NCBI GenBank assembly: GCA_022842785.1
Contig: JALHOW010000002.1
Span: 124,001 to 188,000, forward strand
Reading direction: 5' to 3'
Length of the DNA stretch: 64,000 nucleotides
DNA from: Hyphomicrobiaceae bacterium
GTDB taxonomy: Bacteria > Pseudomonadota > Alphaproteobacteria > Rhizobiales > Hyphomicrobiaceae
Shown here: positions 29,077 to 37,711 of the stretch, piece by piece
Layout: every line of letters starts with the position of its first letter
How positions within the stretch are numbered: position 1 is the first letter of the stretch
Translations under genes and position numbers: made by a program
Notes under the pieces: model-generated
The model's input: the letters and a program-made list of their open reading frames with translations, nothing else
Databases searched by the model: none
Told to the model about the DNA's origin: nothing

Positions 29077-30057
29077 ATGACCCGACCACTCAGCATCGCC
29101 GTTGCGCCGTATGACCGCACGCTGCCGCTCATGGCGGGGCTCGTCGCGATCGAGGGCGTCACGCCCACTTTCGTAACGGCGCCGCTCGAGGAGATATTTG
29201 CCCGCGCCTTCGACGAGCAGGCGTTCGACGTCACCGAACTTTCCTTCAGCAACTATCTCTATCTGACCGCGACCACCGGCTGCCCATACGTCGGGTTGCC
29301 CGTCTTTCCTTCGCGCGCGTTTCGGCATTCGGCGGTCTACATCCGAACGGATCGCGGCATCCGGGGCCCGCGCGACCTTGCCGGCCGCCTTGTCGGCGTG
29401 CGCGAATATTCGATGACGGCGGCGCTGGTGGCACGTGGCGTGCTCGAAGACGATTTCGGCCTGCGGGCATCGGATGTGCGTTGGCGCTACGGACCGGCGG
29501 ACCAATACGACTCGCAGCCGATCATTCGCGTGCGCCCGCGCGGCGTTGAACTGGAACCGCTCGCGCAAGGCGGCAATCTCTCGGATGCGCTCGCGAGTGG
29601 CGCGCTGGATGCGGTCGTCGCCTATAAGCCGCCGAAGGCTTTTCTCGAGGGCCGCCCGAATATCCGCCGCCTGTTCGTCGATTATCCGGCAGTCGAAGCG
29701 GACTACGCGCGCCGCACAGGCATTTTTCCGATCATGCATCTGATCGGCATTCGCCGGGAGCTTGCCGAGCGTGAGCCCGGGCTTTGCCTGCGCGTCTGCC
29801 GCGCCTTCGACAACGCGCGCCGCTATGCCATCGAACGCACCAAAGAAGCGCAAGCGCCGTTCACAAGCCTGCCCTGGGCTCCGGCCGAAGTTGCGCGCGC
29901 GGAGGATATTCTCGGAAATGACTACTGGCTCTACGGCGTCGACGCGAACCGATCCGCCATCGAGGCGCTCTGCCGTTACTCATTCGATCAAGGTATTGCC
30001 CCACGCCTATTGAAGCCCGAGGAGCTGTTCGCGCCTGAAACGCTCGGTTGGGACTAA
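29077..30057 (+). CDS. 4,5-dihydroxyphthalate decarboxylase-like protein
   Basis: 326 residues from the ATG at 29077; the frame is open upstream but without homology. It resembles the 4,5-dihydroxyphthalate decarboxylase family, which has the fold of ABC-transporter binding proteins: LSIAVAPYDRTLPL, FDVTELSFSNYL, PVFPSRAFRHS, DLAGRLVGVREYSMTAALVARG, then YPAVEADYARRTGIFPIMHL. No signal peptide. The archetype removes CO2 from 4,5-dihydroxyphthalate in phthalate degradation, but most homologues are untested. It ends 8 bases before the convergent MFS gene, which may carry the substrate. Confidence 0.78.
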   Translation: MTRPLSIAVAPYDRTLPLMAGLVAIEGVTPTFVTAPLEEIFARAFDEQAFDVTELSFSNYLYLTATTGCPYVGLPVFPSRAFRHSAVYIRTDRGIRGPRDLAGRLVGVREYSMTAALVARGVLEDDFGLRASDVRWRYGPADQYDSQPIIRVRPRGVELEPLAQGGNLSDALASGALDAVVAYKPPKAFLEGRPNIRRLFVDYPAVEADYARRTGIFPIMHLIGIRRELAEREPGLCLRVCRAFDNARRYAIERTKEAQAPFTSLPWAPAEVARAEDILGNDYWLYGVDANRSAIEALCRYSFDQGIAPRLLKPEELFAPETLGWD

Positions 30058-30065
30058 AGCGCCCA

Positions 30066-31562
30066 TCAATCCACCGCCGCCAACGGCTTGCTCACGCTCT
30101 CCAGCGGCTTTCGCTCCGCCGCGACCGCCCAAACTGCTGCGATCACCGCTGCAGCGATCATGAGGCCCGCGCCTAGGAGATAGCCCATGAATACGCTCGT
30201 CCGTGATCCTGTCTCGATCAGAACACCGAACAGTAGCGGACCGAGAATGCCGCCGACGCCCGTGCCGAGCGCATAGAAGAAGGCGATCGCGAGTGCGCGG
30301 ATTTCCAAAGGGAATGTCTCGCTCACGGTCAGGTACGCGGAGCTTGCCGCAGCCGAGGCGAAGAAGAACGTCACCGTCCAGGCCATCGTCAGCTGTGAAG
30401 CGCTCAGCCACTCCTGGGCGAACATGAAACCGGTGATCGCCAGCAGCACACCGGAGATCGAATACGTGAGCGCGATCATAGGGCGGCGGCCGACCGTGTC
30501 GAAGAAGCGCCCGAGGATGATGGGCCCGAGGAAATTGCCGGCTGCGAATGGCAGAATGTACCAACCCACGTGATCGGCGCGGATGCCATAGAACTCGGTG
30601 AGGATCAGCGCATACGTGAAGAAGATGGCATTGTAGAAAAAGGCTTGCGCCGCCATCAGGCTCAAGCCGACGAGCGTGCGCTGCCGATGCACGCGGAAGA
30701 GTGTCGTCGCCACTTCGCTCAGTGGCGTGTATGTCCGCGCACGCAGGCGGATGGTTGGGAACGGACCCTCCGAAATCTGATGCCCACCACGCCTGAAATT
30801 GTTCTCGATGGCGGCGACGATCAGCTCGGCCTCCGCTGCGCGATTGTGCGTCATCAACCAGCGCGGGCTTTCGGGAATCCAGAGCCGCATGAAAAAGATG
30901 ATCACGGCCAGGCCTGCACCGATCAGGAATGCCGCACGCCAGCCGATGTCGACAGGCAAGAGCGTCGGATCGAGCAGCACGATCGAGCCCGCTGCGCCAA
31001 GCGCGGCGCCAACCCAGAAGCTGCCGTTGATGGCGAGATCCGTCCAGCCACGCACGCGCGCCGGCACGAGCTCCTGGATGGTCGAATTGATGGCGACATA
31101 CTCACCACCAATGCCTGCGCCCGTGATGAATCGGCAGAGCATGAACGTCCACAGATTCCAGGAGAACGCGGTCGCGGCCGTCGCGGTCATGTAGACGGTG
31201 AGCGTGATAAAGAAGAGCTTCTTGCGCCCAAGGCGATCCGTCAGCCAGCCAAAGAATACGGCACCCAACACTGCACCTGCGATGTAGGCACTCCCCACCA
31301 GCCCGATGTCGGCGCTCGTGAACTGCAGAACAGGGCTCTCGCGCAAGGCACCGGCGACTGCACCTGCGAGCGTTACCTCAAGTCCATCGAGGATCCACGT
31401 GATGCCGAGAGCGAGCACGACGAGCGTGTGAAAACGTCCCCACGGCAATCGGTCCAGGCGCGCCGGAATATCCGTTGTGACGATGTTGTCGGATTGCGAA
31501 GAAGTGTTTTGCAAAATGCCAAGCCCCACCGCGGCGCCGATCGAGCGATCGTTCCGCCTCAA
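30066..31562 (-). CDS. MFS transporter (sugar-porter/aromatic-acid type)
   Basis: About 480-498 residues, 12 predicted transmembrane segments. Between helices 2 and 3 is GWLTDRLGRKK, the MFS signature; PESPRWL after helix 6 is the sugar-porter/organic acid signature; a cytoplasmic loop (about 250-290) follows. No ATG is available near the start: candidates are TTG at 31562, GTG at 31529 and TTG at 31514, none with a strong ribosome-binding site, so the first 15 residues are uncertain. Its position next to a dihydroxyphthalate decarboxylase-like gene suggests uptake of an aromatic or organic acid. Confidence 0.85.
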   Translation of the reverse strand: MRRNDRSIGAAVGLGILQNTSSQSDNIVTTDIPARLDRLPWGRFHTLVVLALGITWILDGLEVTLAGAVAGALRESPVLQFTSADIGLVGSAYIAGAVLGAVFFGWLTDRLGRKKLFFITLTVYMTATAATAFSWNLWTFMLCRFITGAGIGGEYVAINSTIQELVPARVRGWTDLAINGSFWVGAALGAAGSIVLLDPTLLPVDIGWRAAFLIGAGLAVIIFFMRLWIPESPRWLMTHNRAAEAELIVAAIENNFRRGGHQISEGPFPTIRLRARTYTPLSEVATTLFRVHRQRTLVGLSLMAAQAFFYNAIFFTYALILTEFYGIRADHVGWYILPFAAGNFLGPIILGRFFDTVGRRPMIALTYSISGVLLAITGFMFAQEWLSASQLTMAWTVTFFFASAAASSAYLTVSETFPLEIRALAIAFFYALGTGVGGILGPLLFGVLIETGSRTSVFMGYLLGAGLMIAAAVIAAVWAVAAERKPLESVSKPLAAVD

Positions 31563-31682
31563 CGCTACGGTTGTCGCGCTGAGGGTTAAACTGAGCTGAG
31601 CTCATCCCGTTCCCGATCCGGAGCTTCCGTATCCACCCGAGATCAAATCTGCAGCGCGCTAGGGTTTGCCTCTCCGAGTTCT

Positions 31683-31706
31683 CGGGTTTGTCTGGATAGA
31701 AACCCG
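31683..31706. repeat. Inverted repeat in the divergent MFS/secreted-protein region
   Basis: CGGGTTT and AAACCCG form a perfect 7-bp stem around a 10-base loop. It is in the roughly 250-base gap between the divergent MFS and secreted-protein genes, so it may be an operator. Confidence 0.3.
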
Positions 31707-31815
31707 TTCGATCCCGGTAGTTTATGGCAGTGCAGGCGGTAGCACCCTCTCCCCCGACCTAAGGGGAAAGCCCGACAGCCTGATTTGTCTTGGCGCCAGC
31801 ATGAAGGTAGAGCGC

Positions 31816-32157
31816 ATGTCAGCACGCAGCCTCACAATCGCAGCCATCGGAGCCGCCGCAATCGCACTTGCCGTCTCCGCACCGCAACTCGCAATCTCAT
31901 CGACGGAACGGGCCCAGCTTGGCGCTCTCAATGCCAGCGAGGGCATCTACGTCGATAAGAAGGCCTTCGGAATAGTGAAGGGAATGGCGAAGTCAATACC
32001 TACCGAAGCGCAGCTGACCAAGCTCGGCGCGCAGGAAGTGAAGGATGGTGCCATCATCATCCGCGTCGGTGAGAAGCTCTATCTCGTGGACACCGATCCG
32101 GCCGCCAAGAGCATGTACAATGGCTGGGCGGAAGAAGCCTTCCGCGGCGGCGCTTGA
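31816..32157 (+). CDS. Small secreted protein, unknown
   Basis: 113 residues from the ATG at 31816 (AAGGTAGAG upstream); an ATG at 31801 adds five residues. A signal peptide with hydrophobic core IAAIGAAAIALAVSA covers about residues 8-25. The mature part has GIYVDKKAFGIVKGMAK and KDGAIIIRVGEKLYLVDTDP, a small alpha/beta module of no family I know. Followed closely by a metallopeptidase gene on the same strand, perhaps in one unit. Confidence 0.55.
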   Translation: MSARSLTIAAIGAAAIALAVSAPQLAISSTERAQLGALNASEGIYVDKKAFGIVKGMAKSIPTEAQLTKLGAQEVKDGAIIIRVGEKLYLVDTDPAAKSMYNGWAEEAFRGGA

Positions 32158-32226
32158 TCTCAAACCTTGACGCGGCTACGGCGGCAGCTTCGTGCCGTAG
32201 CCGCACTCCCGCACATGGAGGCCTCG

Positions 32227-33090
32227 ATGCAGGTGCTGAGCCGCGTGCTCATTGCTACGGCAGTGACAGTGATTGCCATGTCGCTGACAGCACCAATGGC
32301 GTTCGCCACGCCTGACGCACAGCCCAATCGCATACGGGTCGAGTACGTGCCTCCGACGAATCCCGAGCACCAGAAAATCTACGAGATGGTCAAGGAGCGC
32401 CGCACGCTCGAGAAGCTGCAAGAGATCTTCGGCGCGTTTCGCCTGCCTTCGGACCTGCTGCTGAGAACTGTAGGATGCGACGGCGTCTCGAATGCATGGT
32501 ATCAGCGCGGCCGCGTGAGCGTTTGCTATGAGTACCTGAGCGAAATTCAGAGAATGATGCCGCATGAGACCACGCCGGCGGGCATAACACCTGCCGATGC
32601 GGTCATCGGTCAGTTCTTCTTCGTAGTCGCCCATGAGATGGGCCACGCCATGTTCGACATGCTGGACGTGCCCGTGCTTGGCGGTAGCGAAGATGCCGCC
32701 GATCACTTTGCAACATACATCATACTGCAGTTCGGCAAGGATCAGGCACGCAGGCTGATCGCAGGCGCCGCACATTCCTACAAGGACTTCGTGCAAAACC
32801 CGAAAGTGACGGTGCCACTCGCGGCATTTTCGAACACGCACAGCCCTCCGCCGGTGAGATTCTACAACATGCTCTGCTTGGCCTACGGCGCTGACAGAGT
32901 TCTGTTCGCCGATGTCGTCACCAACGGGTATCTGCCGGCGGAGCGCGCCAGCGCCTGCCGAAAGGAATATGGCGAGGTCGCCTTCGCCTTCAAAGCGCTG
33001 CTCGGACCGCACCTGGACAAGGCCATCGCCCGGCAAGTCATGCAGAGCAACTGGCTGCCCGAAGAAACCACCAAACCCGCGCAGCATTAG
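32227..33090 (+). CDS. DUF4344 putative metallopeptidase, secreted
   Basis: 287 residues from the ATG at 32227, which has GGAG six bases upstream. Signal peptide about 1-25, ending AFA-T. The zinc site is HEMGHAMFD (HExxH-like, in the VVAHEMGH context), with the downstream Glu in GGSEDAADHFATY as the probable third ligand, matching the DUF4344 family. Such proteins are predicted metallopeptidases with no known substrate. Four cysteines in the mature part could form disulfides in the periplasm. Confidence 0.75.
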   Translation: MQVLSRVLIATAVTVIAMSLTAPMAFATPDAQPNRIRVEYVPPTNPEHQKIYEMVKERRTLEKLQEIFGAFRLPSDLLLRTVGCDGVSNAWYQRGRVSVCYEYLSEIQRMMPHETTPAGITPADAVIGQFFFVVAHEMGHAMFDMLDVPVLGGSEDAADHFATYIILQFGKDQARRLIAGAAHSYKDFVQNPKVTVPLAAFSNTHSPPPVRFYNMLCLAYGADRVLFADVVTNGYLPAERASACRKEYGEVAFAFKALLGPHLDKAIARQVMQSNWLPEETTKPAQH

Positions 33091-33254
33091 CGCCGCCCGA
33101 CCCGAGACATCCATATCTCACAGGCATCAAGCGTCAGAGCAGCCGTGCACCGATGACAATCGGACCTGCCGACGCTTGACCTCACCGCGTCTGCCGACCA
33201 TCCTGCGCGCCCAACGGGCCCCGCAGAAAAAGCGGTGGCCGGGGCGAGGAGAGT

Positions 33255-34313
33255 ATGGGGATGAAGCGCAAAATCGCGATCGTGGGCGCCGGCGCGCTCG
33301 GCGGGCACGTGGGTGGCTATCTGGCCAAGGCCGGACAGGACGTGACGCTCATCGATCCCTGGCCCGAGCATGTCGAGGCCATGCGCCGCGACGGTCTGAC
33401 ATTGCGCGGACAGACGGCTCCGGAGAACTTCACCGTCCCGGTGAATGCCATCCATCTCACCGAGCTTCAGAAGGCCGGGAGCGAGCGCCCGTTCGACATC
33501 GCGTTCGTCTCGATGAAATCCTACGACACGGTCTGGGCGACGCAGATGATCGCCCAGTATCTCGCCGCTGACGGCTATGTCGTATCGCTGCAGAACTCGA
33601 TCAACGAAGAGCAGATTGCCTCGGTCGTCGGCTGGGGCAAGACTGTCGGATGCATTGCTTCGACGATCTCGGTGGAGCTCGTCAGCCCCGCCAAGATCCA
33701 GCGCAATGTCGGGCTCGGCGGGTCGCGTCACACGGTGTTCCGTGTTGGCGAGCCGCATGGACGCATCACGCCGCGCGTCAAGGAAATCGCGGAGATGGTG
33801 AGCGTCGCCGACAGTTCGAAGACGACGAACAATCTCTGGGGCGAGCGCTGGTCCAAGCTGATCGTGAATTCCATGCGCAATCCGGTAGCGGCGGCAACGG
33901 GGCGTGGCGGCAACGGCAATGACCGCGATCCCATGACGCGCTGGCTCGCGATCCGCCTCGCGGCCGAGGCCATCAAAGTCGGCCTCGCGCACGGTTATGC
34001 GCTCGAGCCCGTCTACCACATTCCGCCCGAGAAACTTCTCGCCGCCGGCGAAGGCGATAAAGCCGCGCGCGAGGAGTGCGAAGGTATCTTGCTCGAGCAG
34101 GTCAAGCACAGGAATGACGAGCAGCGCCCCTCCATGGGCCAGGACATCATGAAGGGACGGCGCACGGAAATCGACTATATCAATGGCCTCGTCGCGGCGA
34201 AGGGCGCCGAGTTGAAGATCGCGACACCCGCCAATGACGGCATCGTGGACGTCGTACGCCGCGTCGAGCGTGGCCAGATCCCGCCGAGCCCCGAAGCCGT
34301 CGCCCACATCTAA
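33255..34313 (+). CDS. Ketopantoate reductase family (ApbA/PanE-like) protein
   Basis: 352 residues with GAGGAG before the ATG. Rossmann motif GAGALGG (11-17), the AxxxxxxK-type KSYDT region, VSLQNSINEE and NVGLGG, and the C-terminal domain with KLIVNSMRNPVAAATG and PSMGQDI, as in PanE. It is longer than E. coli PanE (303) and the neighbour is an oxaloacetate decarboxylase-like lyase 32 bases downstream, so it may reduce another 2-oxoacid rather than ketopantoate. NADPH dependence is expected from the family. Confidence 0.82.
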   Translation: MGMKRKIAIVGAGALGGHVGGYLAKAGQDVTLIDPWPEHVEAMRRDGLTLRGQTAPENFTVPVNAIHLTELQKAGSERPFDIAFVSMKSYDTVWATQMIAQYLAADGYVVSLQNSINEEQIASVVGWGKTVGCIASTISVELVSPAKIQRNVGLGGSRHTVFRVGEPHGRITPRVKEIAEMVSVADSSKTTNNLWGERWSKLIVNSMRNPVAAATGRGGNGNDRDPMTRWLAIRLAAEAIKVGLAHGYALEPVYHIPPEKLLAAGEGDKAAREECEGILLEQVKHRNDEQRPSMGQDIMKGRRTEIDYINGLVAAKGAELKIATPANDGIVDVVRRVERGQIPPSPEAVAHI

Positions 34314-34345
34314 GCCCATATCTAAGAACGGAGCACCGAAGAACG

Positions 34346-35221
34346 ATGCCATCGCGCTGGACTGAACGTCGCCAGAAATTCCGCAGCTACCTCTCAGGCA
34401 ACAGCTGCTATCACCCGGGCTCCGTGCATGATCCGATCTCGGCCCGCATTGCCTCCGAGATCGGCTTCGAGATCGGCATGTTCGCCGGCTCGACGGGATC
34501 GCTCGGCGTGCTCTCGGCGCCCGACCTGATCATCCTTACGCTTACCGAGTTCGCCGATCAGGCGCTCCGCATCAACCGCGCCATGGAGCTGCCGTTGATG
34601 GTCGATGCCGATCACGGCTACGGCAATGCGCTCTCGGTCATGCGTACGGTCGAGGAGCTGGAAATCGCCGGCGTCAGCGGCATGTCGATCGAGGATACAG
34701 CGCTCCCGCAGCCATTCGGCACGACGGAGAAGCCGCAGATCCTGAGCATCGAGGAGGGCGTCGGAAAGATGAGAGCGGCGCTCGCTGCGCGGCGCGACCC
34801 AGATCTCTGCATTGCCGGGCGGACCAGTGCGCCAATCATCACCGGCATCGAGGATACGATCAAACGGGCGCAAGCCTACGAGAAGGTCGGCGTCGACGCC
34901 ATCTTCCTCGTCGGCGTGAAAGCGCGCGCCGAGCTGGATGCGATCGCACCCGCCGTGAAAATTCCGCTCATTCTCGGCACGGCGACGCCCGAGCTCATGG
35001 ACAAGGCGTACCTCGCCTCGCGCGGCGTGCGCGTCTGCCTGCAGGGTCATCAGCCCATCCAGGCGGCAATCCAGGCCATCCATGATACGCTCAAGGCCCT
35101 GCGCGACGGCACGGCGCCGAAGGATCTCAAGGGCCTGGCCTCAGCTGATCTCGTCAAACGCGTGACACGCGCAGATGATTATGACCGCTGGACGAAGGAT
35201 TATCTGGCAACGAAACCCTGA
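34346..35221 (+). CDS. Oxaloacetate decarboxylase-like (PEP mutase/isocitrate lyase family)
   Basis: 291 residues. PEP mutase/isocitrate lyase superfamily: HPGSVHDPISARIA (substrate loop), VDADHGYGN with a metal-binding Asp pair, GVSGMSIEDTALPQPFG with the metal-binding Glu/Asp, and ILGTATPEL. This arrangement fits the oxaloacetate decarboxylase group (such as Pseudomonas PA4872), which has Mg-dependent retro-aldol chemistry. Located 32 bases after the PanE-like gene in a likely two-gene operon, suggesting 2-oxoacid handling. Confidence 0.82.
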   Translation: MPSRWTERRQKFRSYLSGNSCYHPGSVHDPISARIASEIGFEIGMFAGSTGSLGVLSAPDLIILTLTEFADQALRINRAMELPLMVDADHGYGNALSVMRTVEELEIAGVSGMSIEDTALPQPFGTTEKPQILSIEEGVGKMRAALAARRDPDLCIAGRTSAPIITGIEDTIKRAQAYEKVGVDAIFLVGVKARAELDAIAPAVKIPLILGTATPELMDKAYLASRGVRVCLQGHQPIQAAIQAIHDTLKALRDGTAPKDLKGLASADLVKRVTRADDYDRWTKDYLATKP

Positions 35222-35265
35222 GCGGCATCCGCTCGACCGCGGTAGACCAAAGGAAGCCCATCGCG

Positions 35266-35793
35266 ATGCTGACCCTCACGCTATTCCGGCACGCCAAATC
35301 GAGCTGGGACATCTCAGGCCTCGATGACCGCGAACGTCCGCTCAATGCGCGAGGGCTCTCGGCTGCACCGATGATGGGCGCCTATCTGCGGGAACACGAC
35401 CTCAAGCCGGATCTCGTGTTGTGCTCGACCTCCGTTCGCACGCGCCAGACATTCGAACTGGCAAGCGGCGGCTGGGAACCCGAGCCGCGGACGAAATACG
35501 AGGGCGCCATCTATCTTGCCGAGCCAATCGGTCTGCTGGAGCGCGTGCGCAAGACGCCTGCGAGCGTCAAGCACCTCATGATCATCGGCCACAACCCGGG
35601 GCTTCAGATTCTCGGCATCGAGCTGATCGGCGAGGGCGAACCCGCGCTGATGGCTGCTCTCTCGGAGAAGCTGCCGACGGCCGGCGTCGTCGTTCTCACG
35701 TTCGAGGGCAAGAACTGGAAGGATGTCGGCCCGCGAAAAGGCCGCCTGGTCCATTTCGCGACACCGAAAGCGATTGCGGCGGCCGCTGCCTGA
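35266..35793 (+). CDS. SixA-like histidine phosphatase
   Basis: 175-residue histidine phosphatase superfamily protein. The phosphohistidine motif is FRHAKS (8-13, His 9), the second His is in IIGHNPG (about 108-114), and RTRQT holds a conserved Arg. Short cytoplasmic members of this type resemble SixA, which removes phosphate from His of signalling phosphotransfer domains; the substrate here is not known. Separate ribosome-binding region from the upstream lyase gene (44-base gap). Confidence 0.85.
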   Translation: MLTLTLFRHAKSSWDISGLDDRERPLNARGLSAAPMMGAYLREHDLKPDLVLCSTSVRTRQTFELASGGWEPEPRTKYEGAIYLAEPIGLLERVRKTPASVKHLMIIGHNPGLQILGIELIGEGEPALMAALSEKLPTAGVVVLTFEGKNWKDVGPRKGRLVHFATPKAIAAAAA

Positions 35794-35832
35794 TCGGCAG
35801 GGCCGCCACTTTGTCTAGCTGCGCAGCTTTGC

Positions 35833-36795
35833 TCAGGCTGCCTTTGAGGCCGGGCTGCCCGAGCAGGCCGAGCACATCTCGCGAACATGACGGTGGTCCG
35901 TCCCGCAACAACCGCCGATCACGCGGATCTGCGGAAATGCACGCAACAGCGCCCCGTACTGTCCGCCGAGCTCGACCGGGTCGCCAGCGTCGATATCGGA
36001 TGCGGCGTCGAGTTCCGCATGACTGCGCTTCGAAGCATTGGCGCGAATGCCGCGAATGCGCTCGATCCAGCGGCCGCTACCGGCAAGCGTCGTCTCGAAA
36101 TGTGTCGGGTGCGCGCAGTTGATCATGTAGTACGCGGGCCCTTCGTCCGTCGCGGCATCCACGGTCTCAATAGCCTCCTTGAGCGTCGCGCCGCTCGGCA
36201 GTCGGCCGTCCATCTCGAGCGTGAACGAGATCACGACCGGCATCTTGTGCCGCTGAGCCGCCACGACAATGCCGAGGGCCTCGCTGATGTTCGTCATCGT
36301 GAACGCAGCAACCATATCCGCGCTGGTCTCGGCAAAAACCGCGACCTGCCCCTCGTGATATTCGGCCGCCGCTTCGACGGACATCTCGGCGCCGGCGATA
36401 TAACCATCGCCGCGCGGCCCGATGTTGCCGCTGATCACCATCGGCGCATCGCGCGTTTCAAAAGCGAAGCGCAGCTCCTCCATGAGCGCGATCCCCATGC
36501 GATTAACGTCAGCCAGCGTCTCGCGCGAATACCCGAGCTTCGCACCCCAGTCCGGATTGGCGCGCCACGTCGGCGCCTCGAGGATGAAGCCGAGTTTGGC
36601 CTGCCGCGCCGTCTCGATGTAGGGCAGGAAGTACTCCGTGAGAACGTCGCGGCCGATCTTGCTGCGCAACAGCTCGCAGGATGCGAAGTGCGGCAGGTCG
36701 ATGCCGTGGTAGAATATCAGCGATGTTTCGAGGCCGCCGTCCGTGAGAAATAGCCGAGAACCGAGCTGCGGCAAGGCATTGCGATACTTGCTCAT
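35833..36795 (-). CDS. Homocysteine S-methyltransferase family protein
   Basis: 320 residues from the ATG at 36795, six bases after GGAG. Zinc/homocysteine barrel: LTDGGLETSLIF, GNIGPRGD, and the zinc-binding Cys residues in INCAHP and GGCCGTDHRH. Methyl donor is unknown (S-methylmethionine, betaine or other). It is divergent from a TetR-family gene, which may regulate it, and its leader carries two stable hairpins. Typical length for MmuM-type enzymes is about 310, so it is full length. Confidence 0.88.
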   Translation of the reverse strand: MSKYRNALPQLGSRLFLTDGGLETSLIFYHGIDLPHFASCELLRSKIGRDVLTEYFLPYIETARQAKLGFILEAPTWRANPDWGAKLGYSRETLADVNRMGIALMEELRFAFETRDAPMVISGNIGPRGDGYIAGAEMSVEAAAEYHEGQVAVFAETSADMVAAFTMTNISEALGIVVAAQRHKMPVVISFTLEMDGRLPSGATLKEAIETVDAATDEGPAYYMINCAHPTHFETTLAGSGRWIERIRGIRANASKRSHAELDAASDIDAGDPVELGGQYGALLRAFPQIRVIGGCCGTDHRHVREMCSACSGSPASKAA

Positions 36796-36825
36796 GATCA
36801 TCTCCAACTTTTGTTTGGTTTTATC

Positions 36826-36898
36826 TCGCCGAACGGAGCCTCCCGGTCTCGGCGACGGGATATGTACGGGGCATGGTCTCGCGCCTCTAGGAGGCGCG
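36826..36898 (-). promoter_or_regulatory. Structured 5' leader of the methyltransferase gene
   Basis: Two perfect hairpins in the leader: CGCGCCTC/GAGGCGCG around 3 bases (36880-36898) and TCGCCGA/TCGGCGA (36826-36855), the latter followed by GATAAAA toward the gene. No known SAM or SAH riboswitch class was recognised. It could be an attenuator or a protein site. Confidence 0.35.
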
Positions 36899-36929
36899 TG
36901 GTGCAGTTGCGCTTACTTTTGAATTTGTG

Positions 36930-36966
36930 TTATAAGACAATCGCTTAAGCGCGAGCGAACTTATAA
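36930..36966. promoter_or_regulatory. Possible TetR operator with nested palindrome
   Basis: TTATAAG (36930-36936) and CTTATAA (36960-36966) are inverted around a perfect 10-bp palindrome CGCTTAAGCG (36942-36951). The block is AT-rich and about 60 bases before the TetR gene, in the divergent gap with the methyltransferase, so it is a good operator/promoter candidate for both genes. Confidence 0.45.
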
Positions 36967-37023
36967 TTGGTCGCCGTGATCGGCGCTGTTACTTGCGTTA
37001 CTTGACCATAGGTACAGTTCGCC

Positions 37024-37656
37024 ATGCCGACTCCGGCTGCGACCACCAGGAAAAAAGGCGACGCCCGCGAGCGCATTCTCGATGTCGCGGAGGCCTCCGT
37101 GCTCGCCAAGGGCTTCGATGCGACGTCGATCGAAGAGCTGATCGCTGCCGTCGGCATCACCAAAAGCGGCTTCTTCTATCACTTCAAGGACAAGACCGAA
37201 CTCGCCCGCGTGCTGCTCGAGCGCTACATCGAGCGCGAAGGCGCGATGTTCGACGAGCTGTTCGCGCGCGCCGACGAGCTGAACGAGGATCCGCTGCACG
37301 GCTTTCTGGTCGGCCTCAAGATGCTTGCCGAGCTGTTCGGCGATCTGCCCAACGGCCACCCGGGCTGCCTGATTGCGGCGTATTGCTATCAGGATCGGCT
37401 GTTCGACCAGCAAGTGCGTGACCTCAACGCCACATCCGTCATTCTCTGGCGCAAGCGCTTTCGCGCGCGCCTCGATTTGATCGCGGCCCGCTACCCGCCG
37501 CGCATCCCGGTCGATCTCGACGACCTTGCCGACATGCTTTCTGCGGTTGCCGACGGCGGCATCATCCTGTCAAAGTCGCTCAAGGATCCGCGCGCGCTGT
37601 CGCGCCAGATGCTGCTGTACCGTGAGTTCGTGAAGACCGTATTCTTAGGGGCATGA
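37024..37656 (+). CDS. TetR/AcrR-family transcriptional regulator
   Basis: 210 residues. The N-terminal helix-turn-helix (about 15-62) reads ARERILDVAEASVLAKGFD, TSIEELIAAVGITKSGFFYHF, KDKTEL, the standard TetR DNA-binding signature. The remaining helices form the ligand/dimer domain; the ligand is unknown. Likely autoregulated and controlling the divergent methyltransferase through the palindromic block between them. Confidence 0.9.
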   Translation: MPTPAATTRKKGDARERILDVAEASVLAKGFDATSIEELIAAVGITKSGFFYHFKDKTELARVLLERYIEREGAMFDELFARADELNEDPLHGFLVGLKMLAELFGDLPNGHPGCLIAAYCYQDRLFDQQVRDLNATSVILWRKRFRARLDLIAARYPPRIPVDLDDLADMLSAVADGGIILSKSLKDPRALSRQMLLYREFVKTVFLGA

Positions 37657-37711
37657 CCGGGCACAGCCCCCAGCCTTGACGCCTAACCGCTCACCGCGTA
37701 AGCCAAATCCC

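Noticed and set aside
28893-29252. N-terminal extension of the sulfatase
   Set aside because: The sequence is not sulfatase-like, and a good ribosome-binding site sits before 28886.
35817-35828. AGCTGCGCAGCT palindrome between the SixA-like and methyltransferase genes
   Set aside because: A perfect palindrome with no loop and no T-run, too small to call a terminator.
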